DNA of 64,000 nucleotides from Eubacteriales bacterium. Its GTDB lineage: Bacteria; Bacillota; Clostridia; Lachnospirales; Lachnospiraceae. The stretch is from the NCBI GenBank assembly GCA_030536575.1, contig JAUNPS010000005.1:88726-152725 (forward strand). The letters are read 5' to 3'. The notes below the pieces were generated by a model that did not search any database, was not told where the DNA came from, and was given only the letters and a program-made list of their open reading frames with translations. Shown in pieces: positions 9,489 through 18,610 of this stretch; the stretch's first letter is position 1, and each line of letters opens with the position of its first letter. The position numbers and the translations under genes are program-made.

Positions 9489-10664
9489 TTATTCTGCGCT
9501 TTGCCGCAGATAATTTTCGACCTTATAGACCTTTCCGTGTTCGTCAAACACGCGCGGAACCCGCTTGCCGATGTCGCAGACAAATTCGTAGGGGAATCTG
9601 CCTGACAGGGCTCCCAAGGTTTCCACGGACAGCGTCGCCCCGCGGTCATTCCCCATCAGCGTTACCTCATCGAGTTCCTGCGCTTCCGGGATCTCCGTCA
9701 CGTCCACCATCATCTGATCCATGCAGACTCTGCCGAGAATCCGGGCTTTTTTGCCATGGATCAAAACCCAGCCTTTGTTCGAAAGGCTGCGGGGGTAGCC
9801 GTCCCCGTATCCCACCGGAATGGTCGCGACCCGCATAGGCCCATCGGCCACGAAGGTGCCGCCGTAGCTGACCGCCGCCCCTGCTTCCAGGTCTTTTATG
9901 TACACGATATGGCTTTTCAGCTCCATCACCGGAGACAGGCCCATTTCCCGGCTCACCTCGTCCGAAGGATAGATGCCGTAAAGGGTGATGCCTGCCCGGA
10001 CGAGATCCATATTCGCCTGGGGAAGCTCTAAAATCCCCGCGCTGTTCGAACAGTGGTGCAGGGGGATCTTTACGCCCGCCTCCTCAAGCCGCCGGATATA
10101 GTCCGTAAACCGGGCGATCTGCCGGTTCGCCTCCGTCTTATCCGCCTCATCCGCCCTGGCGAAATGGGTAAAAATTCCTTCGATGGACAGGTTTGGAAGC
10201 TGGCTGATCCGGACAACCTCCGCCACACTGGACGCATCGTCCTTCACGCCGATGCGGGACATGCCCGTATCTACGGCCAGATGCACCAGCGCCGTTTTCC
10301 CAAGCTTTTTTGCGGCCTCGGACAGCTTCCGGGCGCTTTCATACTGAAACACCACCGGGCGGATTTCATGGGACACCAGCTCCTCATAATGTTCCTGGAA
10401 AGTGTATCCCAGAATCAGGATCGGCTTTTTCAGCCCGGCGCTCCGAAGAGCCAGCGCTTCGTCGGCCGTGGCCACCGCATAGCCCCAGAGATAAGGAAGG
10501 GGTTCTGCGTGCCGTGCGATCTCGGCTGCGCCGTGGCCGTATCCATCCGTCTTGATGACGGCAATCATCTGTGTCTCTTCCCGGATATTCGCCCGCATTT
10601 TTCCCAGGTTTTCCAGGATCGCGTCCATGTGGATGGCCGCGTACACCCTGCTGTAACATTCCAT
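9489..10664 (-). CDS. alr: Alanine racemase
   Basis: 391 residues. PLP-binding lysine in AVIKTDGYGHG near residue 38, the VSYGGTF tyrosine region and GRVCMDQMMVDVT are present. It makes D-alanine for peptidoglycan. I start at MECYSRVYAAIH because GGAGG lies 10 bases upstream of that ATG but only one base before the alternative ATG at 10673, which overlaps the nnr stop (ATGA). This is the housekeeping racemase; the window holds a second one as part of the van cluster. Order nnr-alr-mazF is common in Bacillota. Confidence 0.93.
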   Translation of the reverse strand: MECYSRVYAAIHMDAILENLGKMRANIREETQMIAVIKTDGYGHGAAEIARHAEPLPYLWGYAVATADEALALRSAGLKKPILILGYTFQEHYEELVSHEIRPVVFQYESARKLSEAAKKLGKTALVHLAVDTGMSRIGVKDDASSVAEVVRISQLPNLSIEGIFTHFARADEADKTEANRQIARFTDYIRRLEEAGVKIPLHHCSNSAGILELPQANMDLVRAGITLYGIYPSDEVSREMGLSPVMELKSHIVYIKDLEAGAAVSYGGTFVADGPMRVATIPVGYGDGYPRSLSNKGWVLIHGKKARILGRVCMDQMMVDVTEIPEAQELDEVTLMGNDRGATLSVETLGALSGRFPYEFVCDIGKRVPRVFDEHGKVYKVENYLRQSAE

Positions 10665-10669
10665 GTTTC

Positions 10670-12208
10670 TCATTCCTCCGTTTTTTCAGCCGGCGTCTGG
10701 GCCGGTTCGTAAAAAATGTACTGCAATGCTTCGATGATCTCGCCTGCGAGCATCCCTCTGGCGCTGCTCTTCTCCTTCGCGAGATCGCCGCCCATTCCAT
10801 GGACGAACACGCCTAAAATCGCCGCCTGAAGAGGCGCACATCCCTGGGCCAGAAGGCCTGTGATGATGCCTGCCAGCACATCCCCGGAGCCGCCGGTGGC
10901 CATGCCGTCGTTCCCGGTCTCATTGATCCAGGCTTCCTCTCCGTCGGAAATGACCGTCCGCGCGCCTTTTAAGACGCAGATGACCTTGTGGGCTTTTGCA
11001 AAATCCCGGCAAACGGAAATCGGGTCGCCCGTAACGTCCCCCACAGCACAGTGCAGCAGCCGCGCCATCTCTCCCGGATGGGGCGTAAGGATCACCGGAA
11101 CCGGAATCGTCTCCAGGATCTCCGATTCGTCCGCAAGCAGGTTCAGCCCGTCTGCGTCCAGAACCAGCGGGCCGCGCAGGTGGTGCAGCATCTGGATCAG
11201 AAGCTCCTTTTTCCAGGGCAGGGTTCCATAGCCCGGCCCGATGCAGGCCGCCTTAGCCCAGTGTACCGCTTCCAATGCGGTAAAGGAGTCCGCTTCCTGG
11301 GGCTGCATGGCTTCCGGCGAAGTCGTCAGGGTGTCCATGATCGCCTCCGGCAGCAGCGTCTGTAAGCAGACCCGGTTACTTTCCTCGGTCAGGATGCGGA
11401 CGAGCCCTGCGCCGGTGCGGTAAGCCGCTTTGGCAGCCATGAAAGCCGCGCCGCTCATGTTCTTCGTACCTGCGACGATCAGGGCTTTCCCGTAGGTGCC
11501 TTTGTTGCTGTCTTTGTGCCGCGGCGGAAGCCAGGAAAAAGCTTCCCTGGTGACCGCGTGGATCAGCGGCTGTTCACAGAGGCTTTCCGGGGTAATCCCG
11601 ATCTGGCACAGTTTTACGGTTCCGCAGTATTCGGCTCCCGGATACAGCACATGGCCGATTTTCCGGAAAGCGAAGGTCACTGTCATCTTCGCCCGGACGG
11701 CAGCCCCTATCACCTTGCCCGTATCGGCGCTGATACCGGAGGGAATATCCACCGCCAGCACGGGGGTCTGGCTTTCGTTGATCTGCTCGATCCATTCCCG
11801 GTAAGCGCCTGTAACCTCTCTGGAGAGGCCGACGCCAAAAAGAGCGTCTACGATACAAGTATATTCCGAAAACTGCGGATTTTTGCAAAAAGAAAGGCCG
11901 TAAGCCTCACAAATCGTTTTCTGTATTCTGGCATCCTTCGTCAGTTTCTCCGGGTTTCCGGCAAAAAAGAGCTCCGCTTCGACGCCCCGCTCGTGCAGGA
12001 TGCGCGCAAGACAGAAGCCGTCCCCGCCGTTATTCCCGCTGCCGCACGCCACCAAAACCTTCGCCGTGTCAAAAACGCCCTCCCGGCAGAGGGCGTCCGC
12101 GCAGGCTAAGGCCGCCCGCTCCATTAAAACCAGGGACGGGATCCCGAAATGTTCGATCGTGCGCGCGTCGCAGGCGCGCATCTGGGCGCTGTTTAAAAGG
12201 TGTTCCAT
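10670..12208 (-). CDS. nnr: Bifunctional NAD(P)H-hydrate repair enzyme (epimerase + ADP-dependent dehydratase)
   Basis: 512 residues. The N-terminal half is a YjeF_N epimerase (GSGNNGGDGF motif near residue 60) and the C-terminal half a YjeF_C/carbohydrate-kinase dehydratase (KGTYGKALIVAGTKNMSGA, LTPHPGEM, GNDGMATGGSGDVLAGI). It repairs damaged NAD(P)H hydrates. The start MEHLLNSAQM is chosen because GGAGGT is 4 bases upstream; an earlier in-frame ATG has no such site. It is coupled to alr. Confidence 0.93.
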   Translation of the reverse strand: MEHLLNSAQMRACDARTIEHFGIPSLVLMERAALACADALCREGVFDTAKVLVACGSGNNGGDGFCLARILHERGVEAELFFAGNPEKLTKDARIQKTICEAYGLSFCKNPQFSEYTCIVDALFGVGLSREVTGAYREWIEQINESQTPVLAVDIPSGISADTGKVIGAAVRAKMTVTFAFRKIGHVLYPGAEYCGTVKLCQIGITPESLCEQPLIHAVTREAFSWLPPRHKDSNKGTYGKALIVAGTKNMSGAAFMAAKAAYRTGAGLVRILTEESNRVCLQTLLPEAIMDTLTTSPEAMQPQEADSFTALEAVHWAKAACIGPGYGTLPWKKELLIQMLHHLRGPLVLDADGLNLLADESEILETIPVPVILTPHPGEMARLLHCAVGDVTGDPISVCRDFAKAHKVICVLKGARTVISDGEEAWINETGNDGMATGGSGDVLAGIITGLLAQGCAPLQAAILGVFVHGMGGDLAKEKSSARGMLAGEIIEALQYIFYEPAQTPAEKTEE

Positions 12209-12234
12209 AGAGACCTCCAAATTCTGGATCATGC

Positions 12235-12281
12235 AAAAAACAACGTGAAAACAGCCGCATGGTCTGCTACACGTTGTTTTT
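12235..12281 (-). terminator. Intrinsic terminator of rex
   Basis: Read on the minus strand just after the rex stop codon: AACAACGTG pairs with CACGTTGTT across a 22-base loop and is followed by TTTTTTG. The flanking A/T runs are symmetric so it could also work on the plus strand. Confidence 0.75.
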
Positions 12282-12290
12282 CGGGAAACT

Positions 12291-12938
12291 TCACTGTTTC
12301 TTATGCTGCTGATTATAGCGGTTTAAATTATAGGAAAGCTGCATCAGGCTTTCCGACAGGTGGACATTTTCTACAATCACATGCTCCGGCAGGTGCAGAT
12401 CCGTGTGGGCGAAATTCCACAGGGCACGCACGCCGTTTTCCACCAGGACATCCGCCATTTCTCTGGCGTTGGCCTTTGGCAGGGTCAAAGCCGCGATATC
12501 CACCTGATTTTCCTTTAAAAAGGTGGGGAGCTCTTCGGACATCCGGATGGGAATCCCCCGGACGGCGATCCCCTGCAGCACCGGGTTTACGTCAAACAGC
12601 CCGGTAACGAGAAAGCCTTTCTTTTCAAACTGAACATAATTCGCCAGGGCCTGGCCTAAATTCCCGGCGCCGACGATGATCACGTTATAACTGCGATCCA
12701 GTCCTAATATTTTTCCTATTTCTGAATGCAGGTATTTGACATTATACCCATATCCCTGCTGCCCGAATCCGCCGAAATTGTTTAAATCCTGACGAATCTG
12801 GGAGGCGGTCACCTGCATCTGATCACTTAATTCATTGGATGAAATCCGCTCTACGCCGCTCTCCAGAAGCTCTCCCAGATACCGGTAATACCTGGGAAGC
12901 CGCTTTACGACGGCCCGCGATATCTCCTTTCCCTCCAC
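12291..12938 (-). CDS. rex: Redox-sensing transcriptional repressor Rex
   Basis: 215 residues from a GTG start (VVEGKEISRAVVKRLPRYYRYL...), which is the usual Rex length; the longer open frame upstream has no similarity to the family. N-terminal winged helix with SSNELSDQMQVTASQIRQDL, then a Rossmann domain with VGAGNLGQAL that senses the NADH/NAD+ ratio. It represses fermentation and electron-transfer genes. No textbook Rex box (TTGTTAANNNNTTAACAA) was seen in its own promoter. Confidence 0.93.
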   Translation of the reverse strand: MEGKEISRAVVKRLPRYYRYLGELLESGVERISSNELSDQMQVTASQIRQDLNNFGGFGQQGYGYNVKYLHSEIGKILGLDRSYNVIIVGAGNLGQALANYVQFEKKGFLVTGLFDVNPVLQGIAVRGIPIRMSEELPTFLKENQVDIAALTLPKANAREMADVLVENGVRALWNFAHTDLHLPEHVIVENVHLSESLMQLSYNLNRYNQQHKKQ

Positions 12939-12972
12939 GACTCTATCATTCCTTCCGCAATAAGTTATTCCT

Positions 12973-13001
12973 ATTATAAAGGATGATCCGCAGAATGTCA
13001 A
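12973..13001 (-). promoter_or_regulatory. Consensus sigma-A promoter of rex
   Basis: Perfect TTGACA (12996-13001) and perfect TATAAT (12973-12978) on the minus strand, spaced by 17 bp, 35 bp upstream of the GTG start of rex. Confidence 0.8.
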
Positions 13002-13054
13002 ATAAATATCAAGAAATCCGTCATAAAACAAACAAAACGTGCACAATCCAATGA

Positions 13055-14374
13055 TTAAAGCCGGGCGGTTACAAAAATATCGTAGATGGCCTTGATGGCG
13101 TTTTCGAAGTCTTCGTTCCGCACGCCGATGATGATGTTCAGCTCGCTGGAGCCCTGGTCGATCATCTTGATGTTAATGTTCGCGTGGGCCAGGGCGGAGA
13201 AAATCCTTCCAGCCACGCCGCGGTTCGAACGCATCCCGCGTCCCACGACGGCAATCAGCGCCAGGTCGGCTTCCAGCTCCAGGGAGTCCGGCTCCACAGC
13301 CCGGTGGATCCCGGCCATAATCTTCTGCTCATGTTCTTCAAACTCGGTCTGATGGACAAAGATAGTCATCGTATCGATGCCGGAGGGCATGTGTTCGAAG
13401 GAAACCCCATTCTCCTCGAAGACTTCCAGGACTTTCCGGCCAAAACCGATTTCCGCGTTCATCATGTCTTTTTCAATGTTCAGCGCGGCGAAGCCTTTCT
13501 TCCCTGCAATGCCGGTGATGGTGAATTTCGGGCGGCGGCAGGTGCTTTCCACGATCAGGGTGCCCCGGTCGTCAGGACGGTTCGTGTTTCGGATATTGAT
13601 CGGGATCCCTTCTTTTCGCACCGGGAAAATGGCGTCTTCGTGGAGCACCGTCGCGCCCATGTAGGAGAGCTCCCGCAGTTCCCGGTAGGTAATGGTCTCG
13701 ATGACTTCCGGATTCTCGATGATCCGCGGATCGGTCACCAGGAAGCCGGACACGTCCGTCCAGTTCTCGTACATGTCCGCAAAAATGGCTTTCGCCACAA
13801 TGGAGCCGGTCACATCGGAGCCGCCTCTTGAGAAGGTGCAGATGCGCCCGTCGTCGTAAGCGCCGTAAAATCCGGGGATTACGGCGGTTTGGGTGTCTTT
13901 TAACCGGACGGAAAGGGCTTTGTTCGTCTTCTCCGCATTGAAGGTGCCGTCGTCGAAGAAGAAAACGGCTTCCGCCGGGTCGATAAATTCGTAGCCCAGA
14001 TAATTGGCCATCAGGCGGCCGTTTAAATATTCTCCTCTGGATGCGGCGTAGTCTTTTCCTGCCCCTGCTTCGAACTGGCGGGCGATCTCCTCAAACTCCT
14101 CTTTCAGGCTGATGGAAAGGCCCAGGCCGTCGATGATCTCCTGATAACGGGCTTCGATGGCGGCAAGTTCTTCGGAAAAGTCCTCTTTCGCTTCCGCTTT
14201 CGCATAGCAGGCATACAGCATATCTGTCACTTTCGTGTCTTTCTCAAACCGTTTTCCGGGTGCGGATGGGATCACATAGCGCCTTCCCTCGTCCGCCCGG
14301 ATGATCTCTCCGACTTTCTGAAACTGTTCCGCGCTCGCCAGAGAGCTGCCTCCAAATTTTACTACTTTTTTCAT
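13055..14374 (-). CDS. lysC: Aspartate kinase
   Basis: 439 residues. N-terminal kinase motif KKVVKFGGSSLA, FSRGGSDVTGS substrate site, and two C-terminal ACT regions (about 310-435, ending NIIIGVRNEDFENAIKAIYD). It phosphorylates aspartate to start lysine, threonine and methionine synthesis. The first residues KFGGSSLASAEQFQKV place it in the monofunctional class III-like group common in Clostridia. There is only 175 bp between its start and the divergent ABC-F gene, too short for and without the folds of a lysine riboswitch. Confidence 0.92.
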   Translation of the reverse strand: MKKVVKFGGSSLASAEQFQKVGEIIRADEGRRYVIPSAPGKRFEKDTKVTDMLYACYAKAEAKEDFSEELAAIEARYQEIIDGLGLSISLKEEFEEIARQFEAGAGKDYAASRGEYLNGRLMANYLGYEFIDPAEAVFFFDDGTFNAEKTNKALSVRLKDTQTAVIPGFYGAYDDGRICTFSRGGSDVTGSIVAKAIFADMYENWTDVSGFLVTDPRIIENPEVIETITYRELRELSYMGATVLHEDAIFPVRKEGIPINIRNTNRPDDRGTLIVESTCRRPKFTITGIAGKKGFAALNIEKDMMNAEIGFGRKVLEVFEENGVSFEHMPSGIDTMTIFVHQTEFEEHEQKIMAGIHRAVEPDSLELEADLALIAVVGRGMRSNRGVAGRIFSALAHANINIKMIDQGSSELNIIIGVRNEDFENAIKAIYDIFVTARL

Positions 14375-14495
14375 AATCTTCTGTGTTCCTCCTCAGTTGC
14401 TTCGCGTCAAATTCATTTTATCTTAGCGCAAAAATGCCGCCGCGTCCAGTATTTTTCGAATTTTTGTAAAAAAACTGGTATCCGCAGGGAACCTG

Positions 14496-14504
14496 TGCTA
14501 AAAT
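14496..14504 (+). promoter_or_regulatory. Extended -10 promoter of the ABC-F gene
   Basis: TGCTAAAAT on the plus strand is an extended -10 element (TGn plus TAAAAT). The -35 position holds only TGGTAT. It is 46 bp upstream of the ATG. Confidence 0.45.
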
Positions 14505-14549
14505 AAGAGGTGATTGTCACAAAGATTTACGAAAAAGGAAGGAACGAAC

Positions 14550-16469
14550 ATGATACTGGCCTGTCAAAACATCCAAAAAAGCTTCGGAACGGACGTCATT
14601 TTAAAAGACGCGTCCTTTCACATCGAAGACCGGGAAAAGGCGGCGGTCGTCGGCATCAACGGGGCCGGGAAATCCACCCTCTTAAAGATCATCATGCACG
14701 AACTGGACCCGGACGGCGGGGAGGTCATCCTCTCCAAAGGCAAAACCATCGGCTATCTGGCCCAGCATGACGCGGTTTCCTCTGAAAACACGATTTATGA
14801 AGAGCTGCTCTCCGTCAAGCAGGATATTCTGGACATGGAGAAGCGCATCCGCACTCTGGAACAGCAGATGAAGACCCTGGAGGGCGCCGCCCTGACCGCT
14901 GTCCTGGAGACTTATAACCGGCTGAACACCGAATTCGAACACCAGAACGGCTACGCCTGCCAGAGCGAAGTGACCGGCGTATTAAAGGGCCTTGGCTTTG
15001 CCGAAGACGAGTTTTCGAAAAAAGTCAGCACCCTCTCCGGCGGCCAGAAGACCCGCGTCGCCCTTGGCAAGCTTCTGCTCACCGCCCCGGATATCATCCT
15101 GCTGGACGAGCCCACGAACCATCTGGACATGCAGTCCATTGCCTGGCTGGAGACGTATCTGCTGAATTATGCGGGCGCGGTTCTGATCGTCGCCCATGAC
15201 CGCTATTTCCTGAACCGGGTGGTGACGAAGATCATTGAGATCGATAATGGAAATGTGTCCACTTATCTGGGAAATTATTCGGACTACGCCGCCAAGCGCG
15301 CCCAAATCCGGGAAGCCCAGCTAAAGGCGTACTTAAACCAGCAGCAGGAAATCAAGCACCAGCAGGAAGTCATCACGAAATTAAAGTCCTTTAACCGGGA
15401 GAAATCTATCCGCCGGGCGGAAAGCCGGGAGAAAATGCTGGACAAGATGGAGCGCCTGGAAAAGCCCTCGGAAGTAAGCGCCGATATGCACATTACCCTC
15501 TCCCCCCGGACCGTCAGCGGAAATGACGTGCTCACCGTGGAGGGCCTGGCGAAGTCTTTTGACGGCAATACGCTGTTTTCCGACCTGAACTTCCAGATCA
15601 AACGGGGCGAGCGCGTAGCCATCATCGGGAACAACGGCACCGGGAAAACCACGATCCTGAAGATCTTAAACGGCCTTCTGGAGCCGGATGCCGGCTATTT
15701 CACCCTTGGAAGCAAGGTGCAGATCGGCTACTACGATCAGGAGCACCACGTCCTCCATATGGAAAAGACGCTGTTCCAGGAGATTTCCGATACCTACCCC
15801 ACGCTCAGTAATACGGAAATCCGGAATGTCCTGGCGGCTTTCCTCTTTACCGGGGACGATGTGTTTAAGCGGATTTCGGATTTAAGCGGCGGCGAGCGGG
15901 GCCGGGTCTCCCTTGCCAAGCTGATGCTCTCGGAAGCGAATTTCATCATCCTGGACGAGCCGACGAACCATCTGGACATTACCTCTAAGGAAATTCTGGA
16001 ACAGGCATTAAACAGCTATACCGGAACCCTGCTCTACGTTTCCCACGACCGTTATTTTATCAATCAGACGGCCAGCCGGATTCTGGAGCTGACGGGGAAT
16101 ACGCTGGTGAATTATATTGGGAATTACGACTATTATCTGGAGAAAAAAGAGGAGCTGACTGCGATTTATGCGGCCGGGCAGGCCGGGAAAGAGGAAGCGC
16201 CCCTGACCCAGGAATCGGCCACGAAAACCGACTGGAAACAGCAGAAGGAGGAGCAGGCCAGACTGCGCAAGCGGCAGAATGACCTGAAAAAGACGGAGGA
16301 GCGGATTGCCGCGCTGGAGGCCAGGGATAAGGAAATCGATGCGGAGCTGGAAAAAGAAGAGGTCTTTACGCAGGTTTCCGAATGTGTGAAGCTAAATACG
16401 GAAAAGGCGGCGATTCTGGAGGAACTGGAAGTGCTGTATGAGAAATGGGAAGAATTGGCTGAGGAGTGA
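14550..16469 (+). CDS. ABC-F family ATPase (Uup/YdiF-like)
   Basis: 639 residues, soluble, with two ABC domains: Walker A GINGAGKSTLLK and GNNGTGKTTILK, signatures LSGGQ and LSGGE, and LLDEPTNHLDM / ILDEPTNHLDI Walker B blocks. The interdomain linker (about 235-300) is rich in Arg/Lys/Gln as expected for the P-site tRNA interaction motif, and residues about 560-639 form a C-terminal coiled coil. ABC-F proteins act on the ribosome; some protect against antibiotics, but this shape fits the general translation factors YdiF/Uup better. Start chosen at ATG with AAGGAAGG upstream rather than an earlier TTG. Confidence 0.88.
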   Translation: MILACQNIQKSFGTDVILKDASFHIEDREKAAVVGINGAGKSTLLKIIMHELDPDGGEVILSKGKTIGYLAQHDAVSSENTIYEELLSVKQDILDMEKRIRTLEQQMKTLEGAALTAVLETYNRLNTEFEHQNGYACQSEVTGVLKGLGFAEDEFSKKVSTLSGGQKTRVALGKLLLTAPDIILLDEPTNHLDMQSIAWLETYLLNYAGAVLIVAHDRYFLNRVVTKIIEIDNGNVSTYLGNYSDYAAKRAQIREAQLKAYLNQQQEIKHQQEVITKLKSFNREKSIRRAESREKMLDKMERLEKPSEVSADMHITLSPRTVSGNDVLTVEGLAKSFDGNTLFSDLNFQIKRGERVAIIGNNGTGKTTILKILNGLLEPDAGYFTLGSKVQIGYYDQEHHVLHMEKTLFQEISDTYPTLSNTEIRNVLAAFLFTGDDVFKRISDLSGGERGRVSLAKLMLSEANFIILDEPTNHLDITSKEILEQALNSYTGTLLYVSHDRYFINQTASRILELTGNTLVNYIGNYDYYLEKKEELTAIYAAGQAGKEEAPLTQESATKTDWKQQKEEQARLRKRQNDLKKTEERIAALEARDKEIDAELEKEEVFTQVSECVKLNTEKAAILEELEVLYEKWEELAEE

Positions 16470-16490
16470 TCCTCAGCCAAATATTTTTTT
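16455..16490 (+). terminator. Shared bidirectional terminator overlapping two convergent stop codons
   Basis: TTGGCTGAGGA (16455-16465) pairs perfectly with TCCTCAGCCAA (16470-16480) around a GTGA loop and is followed by ATATTTTTTT. The ABC-F stop codon TGA sits in the loop. On the other strand the stem encodes the last residues of the convergent cysteine-cluster gene. Confidence 0.8.
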
Positions 16491-17138
16491 CGCTTCTTCC
16501 AGGCGGGCATAGAACTGGGGGTAGAAATCCTGCTCCGGGTCGTAGGGCTTCTGGTAAAAAGCTTTTAACAGATAGAGATTTGTGTTTTTCGCGAGGGCGT
16601 CTTCCGCCGGGGCGTCGGCGAGCATGGTTTCCAGGTGTTCTAAAAAATAGTGCCAGTCGGTGATGTACTGCTCGTAGGTTTTGAGGTTTGGGGTGTCGAT
16701 CCATTTCTGGACTTTGACCTTGGAGCGGTTTTCTTTTTTGCACTCGTGAACCTGAAGGAAGTAGCGAAAGCTTCCGTTTTCGTAGTAGCGGCCCAGGGGG
16801 AAGAGGCGGCAGATGCCGGGGCGGAAGGGGTGGATGGTGCAGCGGCCTTCGGCGTTCAGGAAGGGGCAGGCTTCGGTGGTTTCGTCCATTTTCAGGTTGG
16901 GGAGGATGAGGCCGTCGACGACGTTGAGTTCCAGGTGGGTGGTTAGGAGGGCGTCGAAGGTGGCGGGGAGGTTTTGGGTGAGGCGGTGGATGTCCAGGGG
17001 GTCCAGGATGATGGAGGCGCCCATGGAGCGGCAGCAGGCGCTGCAGCCCTGGCAGTCGCCGCAGCCGGCCTTTACCAAATCATTTCGAGTATAAAGTTTT
17101 CCATCCGAAATTTCTTCCAAACTCACGTTTCTCTTCAT
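16473..17138 (-). CDS. YkgJ-family cysteine cluster protein
   Basis: 221 residues. Near the N-terminus the pattern CGDCQGCSACCRSMG defines the family, which is thought to hold zinc or an iron-sulfur cluster; later cysteines (ACPFLNAEGRCTIHPFRPGICRLFPLG, two Cys plus one) complete the putative metal site. Start at MKRNVSLEEI, because AAAGGA lies upstream. The biochemical role of the family is unknown. The structured repeat at 17161-17374 ends 22 bases before its start codon. Confidence 0.8.
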   Translation of the reverse strand: MKRNVSLEEISDGKLYTRNDLVKAGCGDCQGCSACCRSMGASIILDPLDIHRLTQNLPATFDALLTTHLELNVVDGLILPNLKMDETTEACPFLNAEGRCTIHPFRPGICRLFPLGRYYENGSFRYFLQVHECKKENRSKVKVQKWIDTPNLKTYEQYITDWHYFLEHLETMLADAPAEDALAKNTNLYLLKAFYQKPYDPEQDFYPQFYARLEEAKKIFG

Positions 17139-17160
17139 ATTGTTTCCTTTATCCTTTACA

Positions 17161-17374
17161 CGGAATCTCGGCAAAGGCCTCGATTCCGATATTGATTGCC
17201 CTCAGGTTTTCGGGAAATGCACCCGAAAACACTTCGCGGGACTGTGACTACTGGGGCTTTTGAGGCCTGCCCTCCGACTAAGGGCCTCGATTCCGAGATG
17301 ATTGCCCTCGCGGGACTGCGGCTACTGGGGCTTTTGAGGCCTGCCTTCCGACTAAGGGCCTCGATTCCGCGCTG
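17161..17374 (-). repeat. Structured intergenic repeat element, copy A (tandem, about 2.3 units)
   Basis: It fills the space between the icd stop codon and the ykgJ-like ribosome binding site. Direct repeats: 17248-17295 and 17322-17369 match over 48 bp with one difference; 'TGATTGCCCTC' occurs at 17193 and 17299. Hairpin 17161-17188 reads, on the minus strand, CGGAATC-GA-GGC-CTTT-GCC-GA-GATTCCG: a 7-bp stem, a tandem GA/GA internal loop and a 3-bp stem. A second hairpin (17206-17230) has a perfect 9-bp stem GTTTTCGGG/CCCGAAAAC. In the other unit this hairpin is missing and CCC-GCGA-GGG, a GNRA-type tetraloop hairpin, stands in its place. The same design is found at 49286-49435. Confidence 0.8.
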
Positions 17375-17381
17375 ACTGCAC

Positions 17382-18590
17382 TTACAGCAGGGCTTCCAGC
17401 TCCTGGCGCACGGCCTTGATGAACGCTTCGCTGTTTAATACCGTGGGGTTCTCGATCGTGGTGATCAGCGCAAGGTCTTTGGTCATTTTCCCGCTCTCGA
17501 TGGTTGCGATCGTGGCTTTTTCCAGCTTGTCCGCGAAATCCATTAGATCCGTCAGGCCATCCAGCTCCCCGCGCTTGCGCAGCGCGCCGCTCCACGCGAA
17601 AATCGTCGCCACCGAATTCGTAGACGTCTCCTCTCCCGCCAGATGCTTATAGTAATGGCGCTGTACCGTCCCATGCGCCGCCTCATACTCAAAGTTTCCA
17701 TCCGGGGAAACCAGGACCGACGTCATCATCGCCAGCGAACCAAACGCCGACGAAACCATATCGCTCATCACATCGCCGTCATAATTCTTGCAGGCCCAGA
17801 TAAATCCGCCCTCCGCCTTCATGATCCGCGCCACGGCGTCGTCAATCAGCGTATAGAAATAGGTGATGCCAGCCTTTTCAAACAGCTCTTTGTACTGCGC
17901 ATCATAAATTTCCTGGAAAATATCCTTAAACGTATGGTCATATTTTTTCGAAATCGTATCCTTGGTGGCAAACCACAGATCCTGCTTCGTATCCAGCGCA
18001 TATTTGAAGCAGCTGTGCGCAAAGCTCTCAATCGAACTCTGTAAGTTATGCATGCCCTGAAGCACGCCAGGCCCCTTAAATTCGTGGATCAGCTCTCTGG
18101 TCTCCGTCCCGTCTTCCGCCGTAAAGACCAGCTCGGCCTTTCCCGCGCAGGGCACCTTCATTTCGCTCGCCTTGTAAACGTCGCCGTAGGCATGTCTCGC
18201 CAGCGTAATCGGCTTTTTCCAGTTCTTCACACAGGGCTCGATGCCTTTCACCACAATGGGCGCGCGGAAAACCGTCCCGTCCATGATCGCACGGATCGTC
18301 CCGTTCGGGCTCTTCCACATTTCTTTCAGATTATATTCCTTTACACGGGCGGCGTTCGGGGTGATCGTGGCGCATTTTACCGCAACCCCGTACTTTTTCG
18401 CCGCATAGGCGCTGTCATAGGTCACCTGGTCGTCCGTCTCGTTCCGGTGCTCCAGCCCTAAGTCATAATATTCGGTCTTCAGGTCAACGAATGGAAGAAG
18501 AAGCTCCTCTTTAATCATTTTCCAGAGGATGCGGGTCATCTCGTCTCCGTCCATCTCAACCAGCGGTGTCTTCATGTTCAGTTTTTCCAT
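17382..18590 (-). CDS. icd: NADP-dependent isocitrate dehydrogenase
   Basis: 402 residues, the length of the dimeric eukaryote-like IDH class. Motifs [28 protein letters not shown] and [19 protein letters not shown] (isocitrate/Mg and cofactor binding) are intact. It converts isocitrate to 2-oxoglutarate, mainly for glutamate synthesis in anaerobes. Start at [18 protein letters not shown] lies 9 bases upstream; the longer frame reads through the repeat-rich leader. It is the third gene after Re-citrate synthase and the GntR regulator. Confidence 0.94.
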   Translation of the reverse strand: MEKLNMKTPLVEMDGDEMTRILWKMIKEELLLPFVDLKTEYYDLGLEHRNETDDQVTYDSAYAAKKYGVAVKCATITPNAARVKEYNLKEMWKSPNGTIRAIMDGTVFRAPIVVKGIEPCVKNWKKPITLARHAYGDVYKASEMKVPCAGKAELVFTAEDGTETRELIHEFKGPGVLQGMHNLQSSIESFAHSCFKYALDTKQDLWFATKDTISKKYDHTFKDIFQEIYDAQYKELFEKAGITYFYTLIDDAVARIMKAEGGFIWACKNYDGDVMSDMVSSAFGSLAMMTSVLVSPDGNFEYEAAHGTVQRHYYKHLAGEETSTNSVATIFAWSGALRKRGELDGLTDLMDFADKLEKATIATIESGKMTKDLALITTIENPTVLNSEAFIKAVRQELEALL

Positions 18591-18610
18591 GTTGGGGTTC
18601 CTCCTCATTC

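Noticed and set aside
12973-13001. Rex autoregulatory operator
   Set aside because: No TTGTTAA...TTAACAA-like site in or near the promoter.
14375-14549. Lysine riboswitch before lysC
   Set aside because: Only 175 bp between the divergent genes and no lysine-riboswitch-like paired elements were seen.
17161-17374. CRISPR array
   Set aside because: Units are few, long and share their whole length, including the would-be spacers.
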